This document shows positions 6,980 through 14,827 of a stretch of 50,368 nucleotides of DNA, in pieces. Below the pieces are notes generated by a model. It made no database searches. It was not told the DNA's origin and saw nothing but the letters and a program-made list of their open reading frames with translations. The stretch covers positions 1-50,368 of IMG/VR virus record IMGVR_UViG_3300043399_000833. The stretch is one strand, 5' to 3'. Position 1 is the stretch's first letter; each line of letters starts with the position of its first letter. This DNA is from a virus. Position numbers and translations under genes: made by a program.

Positions 6980-7173
6980 ACGAACGTATCTCCGAGCATC
7001 TGCTCAACGCGCAACAGCGCCTCCAGGAGCGCTACGACAACTCGCACCCGTTCCCGAACCGACGTGGCTGGCTGTATCAGCACGAGGACGGCACGAAGCG
7101 CTTGCGCCGCGTACCACTCAGCCGGTTGCGGTGGCTTCAGGACTGCCTGCTCTTCGAGCACACCGACGATTAG
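6976..7173 (+). CDS. Hypothetical protein (65 aa), last gene of the early operon
   Basis: ATG at 6976 overlaps the dcd stop (ATGA). A soluble, charged protein with two aromatic-rich segments (NRRGWLYQHEDGTKRLRRV and LRWLQDCLLFEHTDD). It is followed by the terminator at 7191-7219. No family recognised. Confidence 0.6.
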   Translation: MNERISEHLLNAQQRLQERYDNSHPFPNRRGWLYQHEDGTKRLRRVPLSRLRWLQDCLLFEHTDD

Positions 7174-7190
7174 GCTAGGCCCGCGCACCC

Positions 7191-7219
7191 AACGCGCCTT
7201 CAATCGAGGGCGCGTTTTT
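7191..7219 (+). terminator. Rho-independent terminator of the rightward early operon
   Basis: AACGCGCC (7191-7198) pairs with GGCGCGTT (7209-7216), followed by further T residues to 7219. It lies 18 bp after the last stop of the operon. Confidence 0.85.
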
Positions 7220-7225
7220 CGTCGC

Positions 7226-7288
7226 CAAAAATTGCTTCAAAATTGGCCATCTCACCCACTAGACAATGTTTAATTGCTATGCTATATT
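7226..7288 (+). promoter_or_regulatory. Accessory operon promoter 1 with upstream direct-repeat operator
   Basis: TAGACA (7260-7265), a 17-bp spacer and TATATT (7283-7288) with an upstream TGC (extended -10). The predicted transcript starts with GTGAGGGGCAA, the same start as at 35793 and 41258. Upstream at 7226-7248 is a pair of CAAAATTGC-like direct repeats that recurs at 35729-35750 in the same position relative to the promoter, so a common regulator is likely. Confidence 0.8.
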
Positions 7289-7332
7289 TAATCACGTGAG
7301 GGGCAACGCTAGTAGCAACAGGAGACACCACG

Positions 7333-7629
7333 ATGAGCACTACCAAGCCTAACACCAAGACGGTCAACGGACTGATGTCTGTGTTCTTCGGCGGAGCCGC
7401 CGAGAGAAAGGCAGTTACGAATATCACAACCGCCAGCGGTGCGCTGGCGGTGCAGTTCACCCTGACGGCGAGGCAATTCCAGTGGCTGTGCGACGTCGCG
7501 CAGCGCGAGGATGGGTTTGTGCCCACCTCACGCACCGGACGCGCCAGTGTGCAGGGCGAGATTGACGGCGCATCGTTCGAGGCCAACGAGCAGAAGGGCG
7601 GAAGCGCCCTGGTGCTCGTGCGCTACTAG
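7333..7629 (+). CDS. Hypothetical protein, first gene of accessory operon 1 (98 aa)
   Basis: ATG at 7333 with AGGAGA 8-13 bp upstream, 45 bp after the promoter -10. The C-terminal part is a predicted beta-rich domain (LAVQFTLTARQFQWLCDVAQREDGFVPTSRTGRASVQGEIDGASFEANEQKGGSALVLVRY). No family recognised. Its stop is followed at once by the three-hairpin RNA element at 7633-7717, as is the first gene of the operon at 35830. Confidence 0.65.
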   Translation: MSTTKPNTKTVNGLMSVFFGGAAERKAVTNITTASGALAVQFTLTARQFQWLCDVAQREDGFVPTSRTGRASVQGEIDGASFEANEQKGGSALVLVRY

Positions 7630-7632
7630 GCT

Positions 7633-7717
7633 CCAGTCGTGCGGGAGGGGCTACGGCCCCTCCACTACCGTAGCAGTCGGTAGCGCCGCCAACGTGGCGG
7701 TGGGCGTGGAGGAGGAG
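7633..7717 (+). ncRNA. Three-stem intercistronic RNA element, copy A
   Basis: The box CCAGTCGTGC (7633-7642) is followed by P1 (GGAGGGGC/GCCCCTCC, 7644-7663, UACG tetraloop closed by C-G), P2 (CTACCG/CGGTAG, 7665-7683, loop TAGCAGT) and P3 (CCGCCA/TGGCGG, 7686-7700, loop ACG). It ends in GGGCGTGGAGGAGGAG, the ribosome binding site of the gene at 7726. Copies at 8113 and 36175 keep the same order and loops, but the stems have different, compensating bases, which is strong evidence that the RNA structure is selected. Probably a cis-acting element for mRNA processing, stability or translation. Confidence 0.8.
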
Positions 7718-7725
7718 AAAACACC

Positions 7726-8106
7726 ATGGCACACTTCATTGTTTCGTTTCACGCACGGCAGGCCGATGAGCGGATCGAGCTCGACGCGAATGGCACGTTC
7801 GACAGCATTTCTGAGCACCCCATTTACGGCGAGGTGCATAACTACCGTTACAACGTCTCAAACCGTGAGGCCGACGAGTTTGAGTTGGCGTGCGAGCGGC
7901 TGGACGCGGTGGCGGCGTATCAGTACGTTGAGCCGGAGCCGTTGAACACCAATCGCATGAAGCGCATTGCACGTCTGGCCGGTGTCTCCACGGCCACCGT
8001 CAACGAGTTTGCTCACGCCGATTGGAGCGAAGCCGATCACCGCGAGGTTCTTGCACAGTCGTCTGACGCGGAAATTGCATCGTGGATTCGCTCTTGCATG
8101 CGCTAG
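7726..8106 (+). CDS. Hypothetical protein (126 aa), second gene of accessory operon 1
   Basis: ATG at 7726 behind GGAGGAGGAG of RNA element copy A. N-terminal half is beta-like (MAHFIVSFHARQADERIELDANGTFDSISEHPIYGEVHNYRYNVSNREADEF). The C-terminal half has an HTH-like run (NTNRMKRIARLAGVSTATVNEFAHADWSEADHREVLAQ). A DNA-binding role is possible but unproven. RNA element copy B follows directly. Confidence 0.65.
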   Translation: MAHFIVSFHARQADERIELDANGTFDSISEHPIYGEVHNYRYNVSNREADEFELACERLDAVAAYQYVEPEPLNTNRMKRIARLAGVSTATVNEFAHADWSEADHREVLAQSSDAEIASWIRSCMR

Positions 8107-8112
8107 CGCCTT

Positions 8113-8194
8113 CAGTCGTGCAGCGGGCGCAAGCCCGCCCCAGGGTAGAGTCCCTGGCCCGTGGCACCTGGCCGCGGTGGGCGTGGAGGAGGAG
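8113..8194 (+). ncRNA. Three-stem intercistronic RNA element, copy B
   Basis: Box CAGTCGTGC (8113-8121); P1 GCGGGC/GCCCGC (8123-8138) with a GCAA (GNRA) tetraloop; P2 CCAGGG/CCCTGG (8140-8157) with loop TAGAGT; P3 CCGTGGC/GCCGCGG (8159-8177, one G-U); then GGGCGTGGAGGAGGAG as ribosome binding site. It begins 6 bp after the stop of the gene at 7726. Stem sequences differ from copies A and C while pairing is kept. Confidence 0.8.
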
Positions 8195-8198
8195 TACG

Positions 8199-8408
8199 AT
8201 GCACCACATCACCCCAGAGAACGTTCGAACGGCCAGCCCCGAGCTGCTGGCGGCCATTTGCGCCGTCGTCAACGCGGCCATCGACCATGACGGCGCGTTC
8301 AACAAGGCGCATGCGCACCTCGCCCATATCGTGGTGCCCGAGTGGTACCACTACGGCGTCGCCGAGGCGCTTTTCGATCTGGCCCGCGTGCAGCAGGAGG
8401 ATGTATGA
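8199..8408 (+). CDS. Hypothetical protein (69 aa)
   Basis: ATG at 8199 after GGAGGAGGAG. A short helical protein (LLAAICAVVNAAIDHDGAFNKAHAHLAHIVVPEWYHYGVAEALFDLARV) that is histidine-rich for its size. It ends with an ATGA overlap into the next gene. No family recognised. Confidence 0.6.
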   Translation: MHHITPENVRTASPELLAAICAVVNAAIDHDGAFNKAHAHLAHIVVPEWYHYGVAEALFDLARVQQEDV

Positions 8409-8608
8409 ACTACCGCGTATGGCTGGCTGACGACGGCGACCCCAACCACGAAACGCTTCGGGACATCATGTTCGGCGAGTGCGAAGAGCCCGTCTTTGTC
8501 GAGCGTGACAACGACCTCGTCGTCTGGGACTTCGAGGTCTCAGACAGCATCTTCGAGCACTGGCTACAGCAATTCGGGCCGGTGATGGCCTGGGAGCGTC
8601 TGTCATGA
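8405..8608 (+). CDS. Hypothetical acidic protein (67 aa)
   Basis: ATG at 8405 overlaps the previous stop (ATGA), with AGGAGG just before. Strongly acidic throughout (DDGDPNHETLRDIMFGECEEPVFVERDNDLVVWDFEVSDSIFEHW). Small acidic phage proteins sometimes mimic DNA, but nothing here shows that. Its stop overlaps the next start. Confidence 0.6.
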   Translation: MNYRVWLADDGDPNHETLRDIMFGECEEPVFVERDNDLVVWDFEVSDSIFEHWLQQFGPVMAWERLS

Positions 8609-8871
8609 CGCTCGACGACCGCCTACGGCGCGTGGGCTACCACCTCACGCGCCGCACCCTGGGCGACGGTACCATGGCGTGGTTCGTCGTCGCTGACTCG
8701 CCCTCCGGGGCGAAGGGGTACCACTGCAGGACATTGGCCGAGGTGCGCGAGCTGTGCCAGGCTCTCACCGAGTGCCACGGCAGACGCGGGGCCGTGACCA
8801 ACTACGGCGGCGCGTGGCGCTGCCACGAGATCGACGAGGAGTATCAACACCGTGACAACGAGCGGCTCTAA
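8605..8871 (+). CDS. Hypothetical protein (88 aa)
   Basis: ATG at 8605 overlaps the stop of the acidic protein gene. Contains RRVGYHLTRRTLGDGTMAWFVVADSPSGAKGYHCRTLAEVRELCQALTE, a small alpha/beta layout reminiscent of single-domain phage accessory proteins. It overlaps the next gene by 20 bp. No family recognised. Confidence 0.6.
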   Translation: MTLDDRLRRVGYHLTRRTLGDGTMAWFVVADSPSGAKGYHCRTLAEVRELCQALTECHGRRGAVTNYGGAWRCHEIDEEYQHRDNERL

Positions 8872-9034
8872 ACGCGGTCGCCCGCCCTACGCCGAGGGCC
8901 AACTCCGGCGCGTGGGCGTCAACCTGTCGATCCGTCAGGATCTCCTAGAGCAGATTGATCGACTGGCCGCCGAGCAGGGTGTCACCCGCTCGGCACTCAT
9001 CGGCGAGTTGCTCCAAAAGGTCCTCTCACAGTAG
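8852..9034 (+). CDS. Ribbon-helix-helix (CopG/Arc-like) protein, GTG start (60 aa)
   Basis: GTG at 8852. The sequence RVGVNLSIRQDLLEQIDRLAAEQGVTRSALIGELLQKVL is a textbook RHH pattern: a beta strand (VNLSI), helix A, turn with GVTRS, helix B. The basic N-terminus (SGSKRGRPPYAEG) contains an AT-hook-like RGRP. Probably a DNA-binding regulator closing accessory operon 1, possibly acting on the shared promoters. Confidence 0.75.
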   Translation: MTTSGSKRGRPPYAEGQLRRVGVNLSIRQDLLEQIDRLAAEQGVTRSALIGELLQKVLSQ

Positions 9035-9052
9035 GGCATGAACGCGCAAAAC

Positions 9053-9080
9053 AGCCCCTGGGAGCGTTCCCAGGGGCTTC
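9053..9080. terminator. Bidirectional terminator between accessory operon 1 and the tail genes
   Basis: AGCCCCTGGG (9053-9062) pairs perfectly with CCCAGGGGCT (9069-9078). On the minus strand a GTTTTG tract follows, so it best serves the leftward late operon ending at 9089. Rightward transcripts also end here. Confidence 0.8.
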
Positions 9081-9088
9081 GTCGTGTC

Positions 9089-9250
9089 TCAGTATCCCTG
9101 TGGTTCTTGCGGTGGCTCTAGATCGTTCAAGAGCTTTTCAAGCTCGGCGGCTGCGGTGATCAACGCGGTGATCTGCATCTCGGCGCTGCGCTTCGTCTCC
9201 TCGGCCTGGCGTCGCAGCTCCGCCGCTCGCTGTGCAATACGCTCACGCAT
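9089..9250 (-). CDS. Small coiled-coil protein at the end of the tail operon (53 aa)
   Basis: ATG at 9250 lies 8 bp inside the end of the preceding fibre gene. The protein (MRERIAQRAAELRRQAEETKRSAEMQ, then ITALITAAAELEKLLNDLEPP) is a continuous helix with heptad spacing. Probably an accessory of the tail fibre, but no family is recognised. The evidence is gene coupling and the terminator directly after it. Confidence 0.55.
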   Translation of the reverse strand: MRERIAQRAAELRRQAEETKRSAEMQITALITAAAELEKLLNDLEPPQEPQGY

Positions 9251-9749
9251 TGATTGCCGCCTCTAGCGCATCAATGCGATCAAGCGCTTCTTGCAACGCC
9301 TTGACGAGTGGCGCAATCAACTGCTCGTAGCGCAGCGCCTGTATAGCGTTGGGATCCGTGGGATCGACAGAGATCCAACCGCCAAAATCTGCGCCTTGCA
9401 GCGCGAGATGCACCTGTTGCGCGGAAAATCCACAGTGCGTACGCTGCCCCGGGCGATTCACCACGACTGTTTCGTCATTCTCCAGGGCGATCGCGTTGGC
9501 GCCAATAACAAACTGATACGATATTGGACGCAGCGCACGAATAAACGACGTCCCCAGATGACAATCTTGCACGTTTGCCAGCTGCGACTGGTCGGCGCTC
9601 GTGATGGGGTGGGTCTCTGTCCAGATACCTGCCCATCGGGCATCAGATGTGCCGAGAGAGTACGCATTGTCGAGTGACGGTGCTACGTGGCCCTGCTCGT
9701 TCACGGTGATTGAGTTCGGATAGAGCAGAGGAGACGATTCTTCTTCCAT
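9243..9749 (-). CDS. Tail fibre protein with intramolecular chaperone (peptidase S74-like) domain
   Basis: 168 residues, ATG at 9749 with GGAGG. The order SLDNAYSLGTSDARWAGIWTETHPITSADQSQLANVQDCHLGTSFIRALRPISYQF ... RTHCGFSAQQV ... LVKALQEALDRIDALEAAINA is that of S74-type C-terminal chaperone domains: S at the start of 'TSDxRW', the 'RPISYQF' strand, 'HCGFSAQQV', and a C-terminal coiled coil. These domains trimerise fibres and cut themselves off. Here it is a nearly stand-alone module following the two larger fibre genes. Confidence 0.8.
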   Translation of the reverse strand: MEEESSPLLYPNSITVNEQGHVAPSLDNAYSLGTSDARWAGIWTETHPITSADQSQLANVQDCHLGTSFIRALRPISYQFVIGANAIALENDETVVVNRPGQRTHCGFSAQQVHLALQGADFGGWISVDPTDPNAIQALRYEQLIAPLVKALQEALDRIDALEAAINA

Positions 9750-9757
9750 GATGCCTC

Positions 9758-10537
9758 CTAATTCAGCACAATATTGTTAAAATCCACCACCTCGGAAAAC
9801 GCCATGCCGATCTTCTGGATATAGAGCGCAATACCGTCCGAGAGCGTACTGGCGGTGTATCCTGCCGTAAAATTGATGCGAAGATCCATGCCGCTCGTTG
9901 TCACGCTGGAGTAGTTCCCGTAGCCGTTGTAGGCCGTAGGAGAGCCCAGTGTAGCCTGCGAGCTGAACATCACATCGACGCCAAACGCCCTGGGCGACGT
10001 GGTGTTCACCTCTCCGCTCACGCCACGAATAATCAGGAGCGTGCGCTCGTTGTAGGATGACTGGGAAATAATCGGGATCGTCAAAATGGTTCCCAGCGAA
10101 ACCGTCGGGATGAACTTCACAAAGTGCACCATGCCCGTGCGGTTCGAGCTACTCGTGGTGGTATCACGATGCGTGAATCCGTTTTGCGTAATCGTGAATG
10201 AGCCGGTGAAACTACTGGTACCGCTGTACGTATTGTTGCCACTGAGCGTGTTGTTGCCACTGAGCGTGTTGTTGCCACTGAGCGTGTTGTTTCCGCTGAA
10301 CGTCTGGCTGGCGTTCAGCCTGGCCGCCGTGCCTGTTCCGTCCACGGTGAGCGTCCAGCTGCCCGTAGCAGGCGACGTGGCAATTTTGATGCTGCCGCCC
10401 CCGCCCTTCACCGTTGCGATGTCACCGTTCGTGTCGGCGTAGAGCTGAATGAAGTTTGACGCCGGTTCGGTTGGCGCACTGCTCTGATCCGCGAGCCTGA
10501 TGCTCGTGATGTTCGCCGCGTTGATGTTTACCGTCAT
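9758..10537 (-). CDS. Tail fibre / receptor-binding protein with LSGNNT repeats
   Basis: 259 residues, ATG at 10537 with AGGAGG. The N-terminal part is a beta-rich fibre. The middle has four tandem SGNNT-type hexapeptides (TLSGNNTLSGNNT) followed by a degenerate copy, the kind of repeat that forms a triple-stranded shaft. The C-terminal part (from about residue 120) is a predicted beta-sandwich, probably the receptor-binding head. The exact 18-bp DNA repeats may allow shaft length variation. Confidence 0.7.
   Translation of the reverse strand: MTVNINAANITSIRLADQSSAPTEPASNFIQLYADTNGDIATVKGGGGSIKIATSPATGSWTLTVDGTGTAARLNASQTFSGNNTLSGNNTLSGNNTLSGNNTYSGTSSFTGSFTITQNGFTHRDTTTSSSNRTGMVHFVKFIPTVSLGTILTIPIISQSSYNERTLLIIRGVSGEVNTTSPRAFGVDVMFSSQATLGSPTAYNGYGNYSSVTTSGMDLRINFTAGYTASTLSDGIALYIQKIGMAFSEVVDFNNIVLN
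10217..10306 (-). repeat. 18-bp tandem repeats in a fibre gene
   Basis: Three exact copies of an 18-bp unit at 10235-10288 flanked by degenerate copies at 10217-10234 and 10289-10306. Each encodes a hexapeptide of the SGNNT shaft. Confidence 0.85.
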
Positions 10538-10548
10538 ATGCGTGCCTC

Positions 10549-13380
10549 CTAGTTGTTGATGAGCCCGTGCGTCCGCAGATCGTCGATGAGCGCTTTGACG
10601 CGCTCGGCCAGTTGCACGAGCGTCACTGTGCCAGTGGCAAACGTCGTTCGTGTCGCCGTGCCTGATGGAGCGCCCCAGCCGGTGATACGAGCGCCCACCA
10701 CCTGCGTGCCGTTCACGCGGTAGACGCTGCCACTGCTGATATTAACACTGCCACCAACAGATAAATACGAATTGACATCTGGAAATAGCGTCCCAATTCC
10801 AACTTTTTGAGAGTTTGCAATGATGTATGTATCGTCGATAGAGCTTATTGATAATGTACCTTCCGATCCTACGTACAGTGTTTCTGAGGGGGCCGAATAC
10901 GCGGCAGAAATCGATCCTAGCAGTACGGTGTCTGAATTATCGTAAAAGAATATGCGATTAGATCCAGTATTTGTGTTGCCTACCAATCGCATGCCACTGT
11001 TGTTCAATCGAATAGCGCCCGCACCCGCACGAAGCTCGCCGTCATTTGCGGTCGCAGCCGATATTTGCAGTACGTTACTGGAACTGTATGTCTCTAGCCC
11101 TCCAGCGTTGATGACGACACGAGCGCCAGTTGCCGACGTCTGAATAGTGCCGCCAGTGATGACGCTGCTGCTTCCCGCGGTGATATTACCGACAATATTC
11201 GCACTCGTTGCCGTCAAATTGCCGAATTGATCGACGCGAAACGGGGCGTTCGCGGCAATCGCGTTGCCGGCGTAGATCCGAAACGTCTCTTCGGCGATCG
11301 GCACCCCATCGGCGTCAGTCAGTGCGTTGGTGCCGTCGGTGAGCGCTCGAACGGGTGCTCCGTTCAGCACCGCCACCTGATCTCCCGTGCCCGACGTCAC
11401 CGTTCCAGCGATCGTTGCGTTGGTGGCAACGAGTGCGCCGGTTTGGCTCACGCGGAACGGAGCGTCCAGCGGAGTGGAGTCGCCCGCGTAGATGCGCCAG
11501 GTTGCGTCAGCCCCATCAAGCACGCCGACGTTGTCGCCTGTGCCCGCGGTGATCGTCGTGGCTGATGAGATGCGATCACCCGTAATGGTGCCTGCGGCAA
11601 TGTTGATCGCGAGGATGCTCTCGGCCTGGATGTCGTCCGACTGCACCAGACGCCGTGGATAGAACTCGTAGAGAATGTAGTTGCTGCCCGTATTGCGGTG
11701 ATAGAGCCGAATGTTCACTGACTCTTCGATACTCGGCAACTCCCACCTAGTACGCGTCGGGTAGGTGTTGACATCCACGGCAGCACTCTGTGCTGCCGCT
11801 TCGCTCGCCACGTTGGTCAGCGTTGCCGTGTCTCCGGAGACGGTAACCGGCCCGCTGAACCACTTGGTGTTGGTGCCGTCAAACGTACGTACGTAGAACG
11901 TCGTTCCACTCGTGACGCTGAACCGTCCAATCGTGAGTGTCTTATACCGATCCTCCAGGCTACGCGCCATCTCCGTCCAGCGATACGTGGCGTTTGAGTT
12001 GTACGTAACACCGCCTGACGTCGTGTTGTTGTCCTTGAGCGCGTCCAGTGTGGCAACGGTGTTACCAACACTGTCGCTGTAGATCGCGTTGGCGCGTAGC
12101 TCGTCGATCGACAGACTGACAAGCGTCGTGGTGCTGCTGCTAGCTTCTGCGCTGATCTGTCCGAACACGTCTTCGGTATATACCCAGAGCTGATACTCAC
12201 CGCTACTGGTCACGGAGGCCGTGAAGAACTGCACCGTGGTGAACGCCGTCACCAGATCGACGCCACCGCGTGTCAATCGACAGCGGTAGCGCCGAAACGT
12301 ACGCGTTGGGGAGTGCGTCCAGGTTCCTGTGAGCGTGGAGAAGAAGCCATTGAGTGTAACACTACTCGGTGCCACCGGAAGCGGGGTCACGGCGGACGCG
12401 CTCGCCGGAGACGCCGATACCTGGCCCAGCGCGTCGATCGCCCATACCTTCACGGCGACGGTCGTTGCGGGACTGCCATTGTCTGCCGCGTTCTGCGCGA
12501 ACGAGTAGGTGAACGTGTTGGTGAAGCCAATGTCGCGGATCGTCGCGGTGCCGAATTGGATCTCGTAGCCTGCGACGCTGTTTGACGCCGTCCAGGTTGC
12601 CACCAGATCGGGAGACGTGAAGTCCGTTGTCAGTCCGCTCGGCGTCGCCGGTGCGCTGAGTGTTGTGGTCAGCGTCGCCGACGTGGCGCTATAGACGTTG
12701 TTATAGTTGCGTGCACGGAAGTCAATGTAGAGACTCGGATCGGGATTGTTCGTCGTGTCCTGGTTGTTCTGCGCCAGGGTATAGACGTAGCGGCCCGTGG
12801 TTGAGTAGACGGTGCGTCTCAGCGTTCCGCCACTGTTCGCATAGATCCGTACCTCTACGTCCTTGAAGTTGGCACTGGTGGGGTTCGTCCAAGTAAGGGT
12901 AAGATCTCCCGTCACTGGCGACCAGTTGCCCGCTGGGCTCGTTGGTGCAGCCGGAGGCGTGGTATCGACGGGCATGGTGGCGCTCGCCGACGCCGACCAC
13001 GCGCCCTGTGCAGAGCGCCACACGGCAGCAACGCGAAAATAGACCGTGCTGCCAGGCGGCAGGCCGTCCACCGCTGCCGTCGTCTGAGCGCGTGCCGTGG
13101 GCATGGTTGTGGGGCTGCTGAAATCACTCGCCAGTGACCACTGCACGAGATAGCTCTCAGGTTCCGGCGCGTCGATCGGACGCCAACGCAGGTTGGCGAC
13201 GGCCTGGGGCGCAATTGAAGTGTAGGCGAGGAACGTGCTGACGACGGCGAGGCCAGTCACCTGTTGCGGTGTGGGTACTGCCCCGGGAACCGTCTCAGTG
13301 TCGAGGGTAATCAGCGTTCCGTTGCCGGTGCGTGGCAATCGCTCGTCGATGCGTCGGGTTCGGCGCTCTGTTGTTGGCAT
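10549..13380 (-). CDS. Large tail protein with fibronectin type III-like repeats (central fibre / host-specificity)
   Basis: 943 residues. After the N-terminus there are repeated FN3-like units, seen as 'NLRWRPIDAPEPESYLVQWSLASDFSS', 'PPAAPTSPAGNWSPVTGDLTLTWTNP', 'APATPSGLTTDFTSPDLVATWTASNSVAGYEIQFG' and 'APSSVTLNGFFSTLTGTW'. The C-terminal half is a long beta-helical or shaft region (ITAGTGDNVGVLDGADATWRIYAGDSTPLDAPFRVSQTGALVATNATIAG, repeated in variant form) and ends in a helical tail (LVQLAERVKALIDDLRTHGLI). The position after the hub and before the fibres fits a central tail fibre of a siphovirus. Confidence 0.75.
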   Translation of the reverse strand: MPTTERRTRRIDERLPRTGNGTLITLDTETVPGAVPTPQQVTGLAVVSTFLAYTSIAPQAVANLRWRPIDAPEPESYLVQWSLASDFSSPTTMPTARAQTTAAVDGLPPGSTVYFRVAAVWRSAQGAWSASASATMPVDTTPPAAPTSPAGNWSPVTGDLTLTWTNPTSANFKDVEVRIYANSGGTLRRTVYSTTGRYVYTLAQNNQDTTNNPDPSLYIDFRARNYNNVYSATSATLTTTLSAPATPSGLTTDFTSPDLVATWTASNSVAGYEIQFGTATIRDIGFTNTFTYSFAQNAADNGSPATTVAVKVWAIDALGQVSASPASASAVTPLPVAPSSVTLNGFFSTLTGTWTHSPTRTFRRYRCRLTRGGVDLVTAFTTVQFFTASVTSSGEYQLWVYTEDVFGQISAEASSSTTTLVSLSIDELRANAIYSDSVGNTVATLDALKDNNTTSGGVTYNSNATYRWTEMARSLEDRYKTLTIGRFSVTSGTTFYVRTFDGTNTKWFSGPVTVSGDTATLTNVASEAAAQSAAVDVNTYPTRTRWELPSIEESVNIRLYHRNTGSNYILYEFYPRRLVQSDDIQAESILAINIAAGTITGDRISSATTITAGTGDNVGVLDGADATWRIYAGDSTPLDAPFRVSQTGALVATNATIAGTVTSGTGDQVAVLNGAPVRALTDGTNALTDADGVPIAEETFRIYAGNAIAANAPFRVDQFGNLTATSANIVGNITAGSSSVITGGTIQTSATGARVVINAGGLETYSSSNVLQISAATANDGELRAGAGAIRLNNSGMRLVGNTNTGSNRIFFYDNSDTVLLGSISAAYSAPSETLYVGSEGTLSISSIDDTYIIANSQKVGIGTLFPDVNSYLSVGGSVNISSGSVYRVNGTQVVGARITGWGAPSGTATRTTFATGTVTLVQLAERVKALIDDLRTHGLINN

Positions 13381-13381
13381 A

Positions 13382-14827
13382 CTACACCACCGTCTTCAGC
13401 CGCTCGGCGGCATAGAACAGATCGACACCACGCAGATTATACGGTGCTCCTGATGGCAACGCAGGTGCGTTGTCCAGAAACCAGAGCACCGACTGCGTTT
13501 CGTCGCCAGGAATGATCGACGTCGAACGTGTATTCCGGAACTCGTAGAATCCCACTTCGTTGGTGCGTTCGAACTCTGCGCCACCCACACCAATCGAGAT
13601 GCCACGCCCACGAATAGCAATTGCGTCGCCCGCTCGTCGCTGCCGCAGCGCCACGCCACCAGGCTCGAACCATGCCTGCTGATCGAGCCGTCCGTAGCGT
13701 GCGCGATACGCGATCTGGCGCTTCCACGCTGGGTAGTTGGCCTCAATGCGCGTGTACGTCGCACTCACAATTGCAGCGAGACTATTAAGCCATGATTGCA
13801 GCGACGAGAACGAGGGGCGTGTACGCGCTACCTGTGGCACGAGCGTCGCTGGTGCGTCGGTCGCTGACGAGGTGTAGATCTCGTTGACGGTCCAACGATT
13901 GATGTTGCGCAATCCACCGCCATCCTCGTCAGGGTTGGTACGGTCGTACTGCACAATCACTGGGATCACCGTATCGGTAGCCTGTGTCAACGTGTGGATG
14001 AACGTCCACTCGTGCTGTCCTACGGCAGCTGGCACGGTATACGTGGCAACGGTGGAACCGCTTACCAGCAGGCTGATTGACTCAGTGGCCCCAGCATACT
14101 CGCGCTGCACGTAGCCTGTGGCAATGAGCGTGCCGTGCGCAGGCGATCGACGCACCGTCGCACGAAACTGCACATCACCCTGTTGAACGTATGGTCCGAA
14201 CCGGCGTACCACGCCCTGAAATAGCGGATCATAGCGCGTGCCCATACGCAGCGTCAGATAGTCGATCGCATTGGCGAGTTGATTGAGGTTCGCCGCGGTG
14301 ATCGCGCCAAAGGTGGGCACACCAGGCCATGAGTCGCTAATATCAATGTTGGTTAGTGATACTTCATAGATCTCAATCGCACCCCAATCTTCGGTGTCGC
14401 CACCTCCAGGGTTGAAGAGATCAATCTCCACCAACACAATCTGACCGTTGCTGTAGTTCTCGCCCGTGATGTCGATCGTAAACGTCTCCGGTTGTGGGTT
14501 GCTTGAATTCAGTGTAATTGTATCGGTGACGGTCGCGCTACCCGTCTGATGCACGCGCATAAATGCGCCAGAGAACGATGTGGAGACGACGATCGTGAGC
14601 GTGGTAGCGCCACTGACCATCGTAAATCCGCCACGCCAGATAATCGTGGGGTTCTGATCGTCATTCTGCGGCGGATTGCCGTAGCTCGAACAAAACGCTA
14701 CACCGCCCAGGCGCGATGCCTCGGCCTGCGCCAACGCGGCGTCACGCATCATGTTGAGCTTCGCCGCGCTCAGCAGCTCGTCCGTGCGAAACAGCGGCAT
14801 GTTGGCGGCGAGCGAGAGAATGGCCAT
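13382..14827 (-). CDS. Minor tail / baseplate protein (481 aa)
   Basis: ATG at 14827 overlaps the stop of the hub gene upstream. The N-terminus (MAILSLAANMPLFRTDELLSAAKLNMMRDAALAQAEASRLGG) is helical. The remainder is beta-rich with a carbohydrate-binding-like sandwich (GGFTMVSGATTLTIVVSTSFSGAFMRVH, and TGYVQREYAGATESISLLVSGSTVATYTVPAAVGQHEW). The order tape measure, distal tail, hub, this gene, central fibre indicates a baseplate-periphery role. No specific family is recognised. Confidence 0.65.
   Translation of the reverse strand: MAILSLAANMPLFRTDELLSAAKLNMMRDAALAQAEASRLGGVAFCSSYGNPPQNDDQNPTIIWRGGFTMVSGATTLTIVVSTSFSGAFMRVHQTGSATVTDTITLNSSNPQPETFTIDITGENYSNGQIVLVEIDLFNPGGGDTEDWGAIEIYEVSLTNIDISDSWPGVPTFGAITAANLNQLANAIDYLTLRMGTRYDPLFQGVVRRFGPYVQQGDVQFRATVRRSPAHGTLIATGYVQREYAGATESISLLVSGSTVATYTVPAAVGQHEWTFIHTLTQATDTVIPVIVQYDRTNPDEDGGGLRNINRWTVNEIYTSSATDAPATLVPQVARTRPSFSSLQSWLNSLAAIVSATYTRIEANYPAWKRQIAYRARYGRLDQQAWFEPGGVALRQRRAGDAIAIRGRGISIGVGGAEFERTNEVGFYEFRNTRSTSIIPGDETQSVLWFLDNAPALPSGAPYNLRGVDLFYAAERLKTVV

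Noticed and set aside
9084-9266. Small plus-strand open frame
   Set aside because: Shadow of the coiled-coil gene on the minus strand; serine/cysteine-rich and starts inside the terminator region.
10217-10306. Tandem repeat as regulatory iteron or CRISPR
   Set aside because: 18-bp units encode an in-frame hexapeptide shaft of the fibre gene; coding repeat explains it.
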